Origin: Agapetus fuscipes
Lineage: Eukaryota > Arthropoda > Insecta > Trichoptera > Glossosomatidae
Direction: 5' to 3'
NCBI GenBank assembly: GCA_951799405.1
Contig: OX637352.1
Span: 13,898,820 to 13,962,819 of the forward strand
Length of the DNA stretch: 64,000 nt
Shown here: in pieces, positions 27,001-39,000 of the stretch
How positions within the stretch are numbered: position 1 is the stretch's first letter
How the letters are laid out: each line of letters opens with the position of its first letter
Notes under the pieces: model-generated
Told to the model about the DNA's origin: nothing
What the model saw: the letters and a program-made list of their open reading frames with translations, nothing else
Databases searched by the model: none
Position numbers and translations under genes: made by a program

Positions 27001-30000
27001 TTATTATTCTTATTATATTCTTCATGCTACCCGTGTTCTAGCAACAATCCCACAAGGAGTACCACCCGAGGTATGCTATTAGCTTCAGTAACATCGAACA
27101 ACTTACTTTTAGAGTCATGGGCACACCTCTGACCTAGAGGTTCTTGATTTGTCATGCCATTGCTTTTACTTCACGGGCGTTGGCGGTCCACAATGGTATA
27201 TTGGTTCCGACATTGATGTATGGAAGTGAGGCGTGGACAGTTAATGAATGTGAGCTGAGTAAAGTATGTACGGTTGAAATGGCTTACCTGAGAGCAATGG
27301 CTGGAAAAACACTGAATGATAGAGTACGTAATGATTGGGTGATGAACGAGTGTGGTATAAAAGAGAATATGAGAATGAAAGTACAAAAAAGTACGATGAG
27401 ATGGTTCGGACATCTCGAAAGAATGGATGATGAACGACTAACGAAGAAAGTGTACATAGGAAATGTCAGAGGAAAGCGCGGAAGGGGAAGGCCGAGGAAA
27501 GAATGGTTAGACCAAATAGGTGAGATTGCGAAAGAATGGAACCTGCAGAGTGAAAATAAGAGAAGAGTATGTATGAAAAAGGTGATGAATATTGAGGAAA
27601 TGAAAGTGGTTTGTAAGGACAGAAAAAAGTGGAGGCGCATCTGCGGAGGTACCGGCCACCCCTAGTGGAACGGCGGCAGGATACAGTACAGTACAGCGTC
27701 CATGGGCTGGGCTGTGCATTCAGTATGTAAGTGGTCTTTTGACACATACATATTAATACAAATTTAATCCTTAATGTTAATATATCTTTTCAACTAAAAT
27801 TATAGAGATAACCTCGGAAGTCCATCCACTGCCGCAGCAGCTCTATGGGTGGCTGGGCGCCGTACTTCTCCACGGTGGGCATGTTGAGGTTGTCAATGAA
27901 GAAGATCTGCTTCCTGCCGGGCGGCGGAGCCAGCACTCCCTTCCTGCGCTTCTCCAGTCGGGACTCCAACACATCCTGGAATAGTTATTCTTAAGATTGA
28001 AATCGACATAAACTACAATTGACATATTTACAAATTACTATTCACAATATCAGCCTTGTTAAGAATTTAACATACCTACCAAGATTCATTCGTATTTTGT
28101 CTATGGTGGTTTTTGCTGCCAACTTCATATCAGTGTTTTTGACAACTGTGCCTACCCGACTTCCATCTTTTCTCTTGAACTTTCACATTAGCAACATGTC
28201 CGCTTGCTTTATCCAATATAATTTATGTAATTTGATGTAAGTATAAATTTAAATTTAAAAGATTGTAAGTTTGATGTAACTAAATAATCAAATAAACAGT
28301 CTAAACAATCTTCCAAGCCCAGTGAAGCAATTATTTGGGTGAACCCCCAAATACCCAGTGCCTAACACACCAAATGGCTAAATCTGGCCATTTTGGATCA
28401 CTTCGCAGCGGATAAAGTGCGACCAAGCCTAATATTAGTGAAATGATTGCAAGCTTTGGAAAAGCTCCAATAGATGGCACTCTTTCCCAAACAAACTAGC
28501 GTGCAAAATATTAAGTTTCAACCATTGAGTAATAACATAGAGGAGTAGAAACTAGCTCACTGCATTGATATATACTCTCGCCCACATTTGTTTCAGTCCT
28601 GTCAACCGTTGCAGTGTTGAAGCTTAAAAAAAATCGAAATCTAAGCTGCAAAGATGTCATTTAAGATTCATATAAACGCACTCCCTCAAGCAGACATGTA
28701 TAATTTTGCGCTAACACATGCCGCATGTGGACTTACAATGGAAGTAGGTCCACATGTGGAAGGTCGGCAAGAGTTGCAGGTCTTATGTTCATTTAAGATT
28801 GGTTTTTATATTGTAGGTCCACATGCGGCATGTGTTAGCACAAACTTACATATTGCACGTTTAATAATAAAGAGCAATAACTCAAAAATTGGTTGAAAAT
28901 CGAGATTTTGTAATAAAATGCAAGAACAATGCGAGAAGAATAGGCAGAATGCGACAGCCGTTCAATTTGGACGAATATGACCGAGATAAAACATTGGTCG
29001 CCTTTTTCATCACATACAAGTTGTACTGGTTGTCTGAACTTCAAACGTGATTTCCCAACATTCTTATTTTTTGAGTTATTGCTCTTTATGATTAAGCGTG
29101 CGATATGTCTGTTTGTCGGAATGCGTTCAATATGGATCTTAAATGATATACATATATCTTTGCAGCTTCGATTTAGATTTAGATTTAGATCATGGGACCT
29201 CCATTCTAGAACTGTTTTAGGGAAAGGTTGCAGAGCTCTCTACCTGTATATCATTGGCACCGGTTTTAGCTGAGAAGACGATGAAGTCGCAGCCCGTGTT
29301 CTGGGGAGCCCCCCGCTGCAGGGTGGAGCGCGCGGTGGACGTCTTGCCTGTTCCCGGGGGCCCCACGCACAGGGCGCTCTGGCAGTCCCCCAGCTTGCAC
29401 CTCAGCAGGTAGGCGCTGCGCACAGAGTCTATGGTCGGGACCTCTATGTCTGCAAGGTCAAAAATTTGCTTATGGTTATATCAATCTATTGTAATCTATA
29501 ATCTAGGTTGCAAAGATATATTATAAACATTTAAAATTCATCCTAAGTGCATGCCCACAAACAGACATGCGTAATAATGCTTTCTGTTTGTGAAAGTGAC
29601 ACATCGGCAGATGCAAGTAGAACATGGTCAAACCCGAAAGAACACAAAAGTAATTTTAATTCACTTTTATAATTTTATTTCTGAATAAGAGTTTTAGGCT
29701 TATACGGCCGGCTGATGATGCTGGAGTGATGTTTTCCGGGATCTGTTGCCGTGGTCTGTGGGAGCTGGAGCTTCCGGACGTTTCGCCCATATCTACGATG
29801 GGCTTCATCATCATCATACTTCACGCTGAAGAAGCCCATCGTAGATATGGGCGAAACGTCCGGAAGCTCCAGCTCCCACAGACCACGGCAACAGATCCCG
29901 GAAAACATCACTCCAGCAATTTTATTTCTGTCTAGCTTCTTTCGCCTACCTTCAGGACAATGACAATTAAAATTTAAAAAAAAAATCCTCTTCTCCCTTC

Positions 30001-33000
30001 ACAATACATAGACAATGCTGTTTGTTTATTTTAATTGATATACAATGGACTTTCACTGTGTAAACCACCAAACCCTAAAAATGATCTAAAGTAATTTATT
30101 TATTATAAACACCGGCCATGAAAGTGAAAGTAAAAGCTCTGTTAGACATGTTTAAATTTGCAATTAAAAATGCTACATGTGTACTTACAAATTTACAATC
30201 CAAACTCCAAATGAACATAATTTTCTTTCATTTCAGTTTAGTTTTTTTTAAGTCTAGGTTGGTATGTGGCTGACCACCCATGCTGTAGAAAATGGTTCAC
30301 TTTGCCAATGTCACCCCTGTTTCAGGGAAGGTCAGCAAGAGTTGCAGGGTGTATGTCCATTTGAGAGACACATGCGGCATGCGCAAGCGCGAACCTGTAC
30401 ATGACTGCTTGTGAGAATTCATGTAATGTGAATCTTCAATATTACATATCTTTGCAACTTAGATTAGATTAGATAAGAATTAAGTGCAAGCATAAGCATA
30501 AACGTATTTGGTTGTGGGGGTGTATCAAGTTTGAATCTTAAATGTTGTTATGCACCTACGTACTCGCACATTATATAATTGACAATATTCTTTAAGCCTA
30601 CCAGTAAAATTTCCTTCGAGTTTTATGTTGACCTTCTCAATTCCCTCCATCCAATTTCTCCAGGTTGGCAGCGCTGGTTCTCCGTCCTCCGTGTGGTCGG
30701 TGAATCCCCCGTCATGCAATCTGGAAAGGCAATACACTCAGCACAGTCAGCAAAATCCCTCGGCTATGTGAGGCCTGAACAGCTGACCGATGTTCATTAG
30801 AAAATGCATCAGCTGTTGATACGCCACCATGTTTTATTCCATCCTATCCTCAAATCACACGATATCTTCTTGGACCGGTCCGTAGTCTAGTGGCAACACT
30901 TCGGACTCGTAAATGGAAGGTTGTGGATTTGGGTCCCGGCGGAGCACAAAAAAATACCATTTATATTTACAAATATGCTCTTCGCTGGGTTGAAAACATT
31001 CATAAAAACCTTTACCAAAGACCGGTCACTAAAAAGGTCCATCCAACCTTAGTATTTGCGTCTCATTAGACTATTATTCCATTTGGTTATATGCAAGGAT
31101 AATTTATTTGGAAGGTACACATAATTAAAGAGTGCCGTTTTTGTTTGTGTCACACCTCAAGGGCCCTCTCAAATCACAGATAAAAAAATTTAAGAGAAAA
31201 AAAACACAGTAGACCACCCTCTTCGAAAAACGAAGCCAATGCAGTTTTTTTAACAATGGAATAGGTAATGTGAGTAAATTTGGACATCGGGAATATGAGT
31301 CTTGCTGACGAGTTCAGCACAAATTGAAGCTGGCTGAACTGTTCTTTCGGCTAACCTATATACAGCGTTGAGCAATGGTCAATTCGAGACATCACAAAAG
31401 CATTAACCAGGGTCCTGACCGCTTCTGATGGTAAACATCTCCTGATTGCCTTTATCTGGCGAGAAGTTCAAAAACAAGGAGGGTGGCATAGTATTCAACT
31501 GCTCTCCCATTGTGAGGTTCCTATCCAGTGTGACTCCAAGAAGTCTCACTGAATCGGACGGCATGCTGTTATTCTACTTCAGAGGTTAACTTCTGTTTAT
31601 AACCTAGATTGCAGATAAAACAGATCTTGCAGTAGTGCTGTAACACTTACCTGTAATCATAGACCGTTCCCTCTTCGGGGAATGGTATCTTCTCTTGCAT
31701 GTCGGCCATGAGCCCTCGCAGTCTACTGGAGAACTTGGCTCTGGAGTCAGAGTCGCATGTGGCGCCGACAGACCAAACCAAACACCACACCACCCAGCAG
31801 GGAACCAGCTTGTCTGTGAATATAACCGCATATTCCGTACAAAAAAAAATCCTTGTAACAAGGCCAGGACAACAAGAAAGTCTTAGGCCCGGTATGTTGA
31901 AGTGTAGTAATATTTTAGTTAACTATTACTTGAACATTTATTCAAAATACGATTTGAGAGAACTTCTGCTGTTCGCCTCAACAGTGAGAAGGGCGTCATC
32001 GGCATATGCGCGCATTTCGCAGCAGGAAGGAAGTGGTAGTGATAAGAGGTTATCGAAGAGCACATTCCAGGGCATAGGGCCTAGGACAGATCCCTGGGGG
32101 CAGTCCCGGGTAATGTCTCGGACGATGATATTTGGGCCTGCATCAAAGATGATGCTGCGCTCCGAAAGGTAGCTGGCAATGGAAGCATATAGGTTGCCCG
32201 GGACCTGACGAAGTCTAAGCTTCGCAAGTACCATGGGCCACCATGCGCCATCAAAGGTACCAGATATGTCAAGCATCACTGCAAGGACATACTTGCAGCG
32301 GGGGGCGTGAACAGCAGCAAGGACAGAGCGGATGGCATCCTCGGTGGAGATGCCGGGCCTAAAACCGAATTGATGACGCAATATGGAGAAACCGGCTGTT
32401 TTGAAGTGAAGCTCAATTCGAGAAGCGATGAGCTTCTCAAGCACTTGTCTATTGTCCATGGCCTTACTGAGATGGACCAGGAATGCAGCAGGGGGAGCCG
32501 ACTGCCCCGGCCTGCCGCTGATGGGCCGCAGCCTCCAGTCCAGCAGCTCCAGGAACTTGAGCACCAGCGAGGAGTCGCAGGAGGTCAGCATCTCCCGCAG
32601 GTCCCCGCCGCGCAGGTCCCCGCCGCGCAGGTACACCAGCATGGGGAACAGGTAGGCGTCCAGCAGCTTGGTGAACAAAGAACGCAGGTTCTCTGCCAAC
32701 TAGGGGAAAATATTCTTTAAGTCCTTATGGTACTCTGTCATCTATCAATATAACTACCAGTATTTGATATAAAAAGGTACAGTGGTACCTCAAGATACGA
32801 ATGCCCTAACATACGAGTTATTTGAGATACGAGCTGTCGAGCAAGTGAAGCTTTGTTTTAAAATACGAGCAAAAATTGAGATACGAGGAAAAGAAAAGTT
32901 TGTGGAAAAGAAATACCCCGAAAAGTAGCAACTGGTCGTGCATCGGAGCTGTTTAACTTATTATACACATTACTGTACACCTCATTTTTGGACGCAAATT

Positions 33001-36000
33001 GCTATCAGTACACTGAGTACGAGTTGCAAAACTTGAGTAAAGTAAAGTTTACGGAAAGTATTACGGAGTTATTTTCCCCAAAATCTGCCGTTTTTGTTTC
33101 TTAAACTTTATGGTCTTTGCAAAAGAGTTACAGTGATGAAGAAGATCAAGTTCAAACAAACAAAAATGGCAGATTTTGAGGAAAACCACTCTTTAATACT
33201 TTCAGTAAACTTTACTTTACTCAAGTTTTGCAACTCGTACTCAGGGTACTGATCACCTTAAGGTCATAAGGAATTTAGCAGAATAGCGCTTCTGGCTTAT
33301 CTCAACAAATTAGTTTACAGACAACATACCGGTGGAAGTCTTCCCAGCCAGTGGGCGACCAGGGGCCGGATGCCCACGGTCTGGCTGCCCAGGTAGACCA
33401 TGCCGCAGCGGGAGACCGTGGCTGGCGAGGCCACTACCAGGTCCTCCACCTCAAACAGCATGCGCTGCCGCTCACTCAGCCGCATCATCTCCCCGCTGGA
33501 GAGGCACAGCTTCTTGTTGTCATCCAGCACCTGCCAGCAACACCAGATTACACAAACAGCATGTGCTGCCGCTCACTCAGCCGCATCATCTCCACGCTGG
33601 AGAGGCACAGCTTCTTGCTGTCGTCCAGCACTTGCCAGCAACACCAGATTACACAAACAGCATGTGCTGTCGCTCACTCAGCCGCAACATCTCCCCGCTG
33701 GAGAGGCACAGCTTCTTGCTGTCGTCCAGCACTTGCCAGCAACACCAGATTACACAATCAGCATGTGCTGCCGCTCACTCAGCCGCATCATCTCCCCGCT
33801 GGAGAGGCACAGCTTCTTGCTGTCGTCCAGCACCTGCCAGCAACACCAGATTACATAAACAGCATGTGCTGCCGCTCACTCAGCCGCATCATCTCCCCGC
33901 TGGAGAGGCACAGCTTCTTGCTGTCGTCCAGCACCTGCCAGCAACACCAGATTACACAAACAGCATGCGCTGCCGCTCACTCAGCCGCATCATCTCCCCG
34001 CTGGAGAGGCACAGCTTCTTGCTGTCGTCCAGCACCTGCCAGCAACACCAGATTACACAAACAGCATGTGCTGCCGCTCACTCAGCCGCATCATCTCCCC
34101 GCTGGAGAGGCACAGCTTCTTGCTGTCGTCCAGCACCAGTATGGAACTAAAGAGCCGCAGCTTCACATCCAAAAAGCCGCATGTGGCTCACAAGCCACAG
34201 GCTGCTGACGCCTGACCTAGTACAATGTTTTATTCAAGATTTCCCACATCAGTGCACCAAAGCACTTATTCAGTTTTACTTTTAAGGTGGTGATAGTATA
34301 TCCGTGCAAGTGAAGATATTGCTATTACATATTCCTTTGTAAAAAGAGTAAGAGTGGTTGTATGTCACTCACAGTGTTCATGTTCTCTATCCACACGGCG
34401 TCCACAGGCCCATCAAATACATACCACCTCTTGTCCTCGTCCTCTGCTGCTATGCCCTTGTATGTGTCACCTGTATGACTGACATACTGTAGGCACATGA
34501 GAGAGTAAGAGTGGTTGTATGTCACTCACAGTGTTCATGTTCTCTATCCACACGGCGTCCACAGGCCCATCAAACACATACCACCTCTTGTCCTCGTCCT
34601 CTGCTGCTATTCCTTCCCGCACCAGGCAGGACAGGATACCATCAGTCCTGGGGGCACACAATAACTTCACTCTGCGCCGTATTCACAGAGTTTCATAAAT
34701 TACTTTAATGAGTTGGTAGGTATGAGAAGGATATTATTCAATTGTGCTTTTTTCTTGTAGAAAAGACACTTTCCAGATGACGTCGGATACAACTCAGACG
34801 AAGCAGTTCATAAAATCCATTAATAAAGTGCAGAAAACAATGTGCGCAGCCAGTGAAGCCCACATTCCTAAGCAAGCAACACATTTCACTAGTAGAGCAC
34901 GCTAACAAACAAGAATACCAACATAATAACATTGTTAACACATCACAAGTCTCTTATCTATGTCCTTTCGTGTTTAACTTATAGCTTGGTATATGGCTGA
35001 CCACACATACTGTAAAAAATGGTTCACTTTGCTAATGTTGCCCCTGTTTCAGGGAAGATTGGCAAGAGTATACCTAAAATTGAGAAAAACACCATGAGTA
35101 TCTTAGTAATTGATGACATCTATTACCATTCGTGAGTCTGAGCATCGAATTCCCCATACAGCTGTCCCATGGTGATGGACTTGGGGTTTATGGGGTAGGC
35201 GTGGACAGCGGTGAACGGCAGACCACTCGGAGTGGGCTTTCCTTGCAGAGCTGTCATGGCCGCCTGCAGAATCTGGTAGCACTGCAATTACAAGGAATCA
35301 ATATTAACTGGAGAGATGTTTTCCGGGATCTGTTACAATCTGCACACGAGTTGTGTGTTTTGGAGCAGCGACATTTGTTTATTTTGCATGTGAAACTGTG
35401 GGATATAAGAACAAACTACCTTGCTTGTACAAGTACGTGTTCCTCAGTTAAAAAGCACCATCTATTTACTTATTTTACTTTTAGAAAGGGGTTGAAGACC
35501 CACCTGTTCGCGCGCTCATATGAGCAAGCGCCTTTGGGATGACCAAGAGTCATGAAAAGGCGCTATAAAAATATTGTATTATTATTATTATCTATGAATT
35601 TCATTGTAAAACTTTATTTTTCACATATAAACCCCGATTGTACACACACACTTTCATCACAGTTTTCATCAAGATCAACTTCATCATCATACTTCTACGA
35701 TGGGGAAGAAGCCCATCGTAGACATGAGCGAATCGTCCGGAAGCTCCAGCTCCCGTAGACCACGGAACCACAGATCCTGGAAAAATCTCTCCAGCATCAT
35801 CAGCCGGCCGTGTAAGCCTAAAACTCTTATTCGATTAGGCCATTGCTTGTCATCCATTTACCAATCTCCGCAATGCAAGCTGCCACCCTGTTACTGAGAG
35901 CTCCTGCTAGACTATGACAGTACATAGGCACATTGAGAAGGAGTGTCTACTCAGCTGACATGAAGTCGTACCTTGGTTTTCCCCGCCCCTGCAGGCCCCA

Positions 36001-39000
36001 CCAGCATCAGGCCGTGCCTCACCACTGTGGTTTCATACAGCTGTATGGTCTTGTGCACTAATTCTAAAAACAACAGTCACATGTTATAGTTTTCGAGCTG
36101 TGACACATTTACTGTTAATAACACAACATCCTTTTTAATATACTAATATTAGGATGACACAATCTTAAAAATTTTCTCGGGTTGTGTAGCCATGTTCTAT
36201 CGGAAGTTTGTTACACTTTTTTGTTACACTTTTTTCCGGACGTTTCGCCCATTATCTGCGATGGGCCTCCTCAGCGTATTTTTTCTTCAGGCGTTCTGAT
36301 TTCCTTAGCACGGAACTGTCAACGGCCTGTGGGTTGGTTATTGTTGTGTTTATGTCATGGTTCTGGAAGAGGGGGCCGCCATTGTATCCTAACAGCGCAT
36401 GCGCGTCTTCAACGTCGTTATTGGACCGCGATGACGTCACCGCAACATGATTGGTGCTCGTCGGAATCACTTCGTCTTGATTGGGTATTGTGTCCGTTGG
36501 GCTCTCATTGGTTCTGTGCGCGCTGTTGCATTTTGGCGGATTTTTTGAACAAAGGCGAAGTGCAGGGTACCATGTTTTATCCATCCTTGAGGTCTCTTCT
36601 TTCCTGTTGAAGTTGTTTTTGTGTTTAAAAATTTCTATAGCTTCATGATTTAGTCTAGTAAAGAAGTGTCTCGTTGTGTTAAGAACCTCCGTCATGGCAA
36701 ACTGTATGTCATGGCCATCCTGCAGTGCATGTTCAGCAACTGCCGACTTTTCTACCTGTCCTAGCCGACAGTTCCTATTATGTTCTTTCAAGCGAGTTTT
36801 CACACTGCGTAGCGTTGTACCTATGTATACTTTTCCGCAGGAACATGGTATTTTGTATATGCCAGGGTTAGAGAGCATGTCTCTCTGGTCTTTGGCGGAG
36901 CGTAGACAGGCTGCCAGTTGCTTGGTAGGTTTGAAGATGGTCTTCACCTTGTGTTTATTCAAAATCTTCCCGATTCTATCAGTGACTTTGTGTAGGTATG
37001 GTAGGTATGCAGTGCCCAGAGTGGGTAAAGGTTTAGTAGTGTGATGTTTTTTCTTACCCGGTCTGGCTGCTCTAAAAAAAAAAAATACGCTGAGGAGGCC
37101 CATCGCAGATAATGGGCGAAACGTCCGGAAAAAAAAAAGTGTAACAAAAAAGTGTAACAAACTTCCGATAGAACATGGCTACACAACCCGAGAAAAATTT
37201 TAAGATTGTGTCAAGTGCCGGCCGTGAAAGCCTTAACCCCTCGAGCGCCCGAACGTGGATCTACGCTCATAGTACTAAATGCGATTTTTTTCATTTTTCT
37301 TTAGTTGTTACACAGCAATAAGATCAAAAATCGCATGAAATACTGCTATGCCAGAAAATAACTGGCACTCCAGGGGTTAATGTACAATTGAATATTAGGA
37401 TGCATTGTGACAGTCTGTTAATAATGTAGATGTAGTTACCATTGACGACGTGGCAGTTCATCTTGACCATCCACGTCCTGATGGCCGCCTCTAGTATTCC
37501 ATAGTCCACGCTGGGCCTCTCCGCACGAGGAAACAAGTCAGAGATTATACCTACAAATAGACACAATGCATTGTTAGTAGACTGTCTCAGTAGATAGTGC
37601 TATGTATTTCCATAACAAACAGGAAATTTATAAGAAAAACATCCAGAGGAAATGAATGAGAACAAAGGTGATGGTTTGAGTCAAAGTATGAAAAATTTTA
37701 AAAAGATGGCGAGTGTCACAAATCCATTGCTCTAATGCAGGGGTGTCCAACTCAAAATCGTGGCGGGCCAGATTTAGTACTTTTGTAATCGTGGCGGGCT
37801 AGAAAAAGCGTCACCGGGTGGGAGGGGAGGGGGTTGACACGCAAAATTATTGTCCATATATTCTTGCATTGCACACTGTAAAATGTTCATTGTAATGCTT
37901 ACAAGTTTAGTTAAACAACAAGAACTATTGAATAATGTGTTATCTATTGAACATAACCTACAACTCCAGCACTATCAGGCATTATGATAGTGATATTGAA
38001 GCAAGGTGGATAGCATATTGATGATATAGGTTATCCTGCGACATGTACAGCCACTATGACTACGAGGGCTCTTGAGGTGTGATACACACAAAAACAGCGC
38101 TCACCAAATAAATCATCCTAATATTATTATTAAGTAGAGTAAATGCGTGTATTACTGACCGTTGAACAGCAGCAAGTCCTCCTTCACAAACTTGGGCAGG
38201 TTGACATCGCAGATGGCCCTGAGCACTATCTGCTCCTCGTCCATGGTTTCCCCCAGCTGCCGCATCAGGTTCCCAGCCACGGTGATGACAGTCTTCACTG
38301 CACGCATCCCGTAGTCATAGTGATCCTGCACGTAAAAACAGAAAGTACATTGCTTGATTTTGTGTTTCCTGGCTTTAACCGCGGTGCATAGTTCTTCTTT
38401 TTTCTTTCTTTGGAAACAAAATATCAAGCATCTGAATCCGGCCGTGAAAGCCTAAAAACATATCTTAAAAATTTAAGGAAAATAATTTTAGATAATTACA
38501 CTTTTATATCTTGACACATCTCCTGTGAGATAGCTTACAAAATAAATACACATTAAGTATATCTTGAAACATCTTCTGTGAGATAGCCTTCACAAGAAAT
38601 GAGTACCAGCCCTCTCTGCAGCTGGGAAACCCCCCCTTCAACTGAAGTGGTTGGCATAAGGCCGGCCCCCTTACCTGTAAAAATAAATAGGTTCAACTCG
38701 CCACGTGCGACCCCTTCGGGATACCGCGGCAATAAGTTACACTGTATGTGTAGCTTAGTTGCGTTTAGTAGCGAGTTGCGTTGCAAGGTGCACAAACCAT
38801 TCAATGTACTATTTTGCACAATTATTCTACAACAATTTGTACCGTTTAATTTGTAATTAGAGTGTATAGATGGCTGTTTAATAAACTACATAGTCACCTG
38901 AACGCTCAGCTGTTCCATGCACAGCTTGAAGGTCGTCGTGATCTTGATGGCCAGGACTTTGGCGTCGGAGAAGCCAAAGGAGAACAGGGAGATCTCCACG

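Larger units (their letters stand above)
36156..37212 (-). mobile_element. Penelope-like retroelement, 5' truncated, inverted ends
   Basis: About 1.06 kb bounded by inverted repeats of about 140 bp (gacacaatcttaaaaatttt ... and its complement at 37212). Codes on the minus strand for a GIY-YIG endonuclease; the reverse transcriptase part is missing. Hammerhead-like motifs sit in both ends. Confidence 0.85.

Noticed and set aside
29675..29935. ORFs on both strands reading [16 protein letters not shown] and similar
   Set aside because: They are translations of the Penelope terminal inverted repeat, not a conserved protein.
31938..32699. 253-codon ORF as a single gene or dynein-RT fusion
   Set aside because: It joins real exon 25 to an intronic RT fragment across a good GTAAGG donor that restores the dynein frame.
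33332..34208. Plus-strand ORFs of 272 and 285 codons rich in [16 protein letters not shown]
   Set aside because: Antisense of the 101 bp exon 24 array; open only because the unit lacks stops in those frames.
36182..36610. 142-codon plus-strand ORF over the Penelope element
   Set aside because: Antisense of the GIY-YIG coding region; no protein-like composition of its own.
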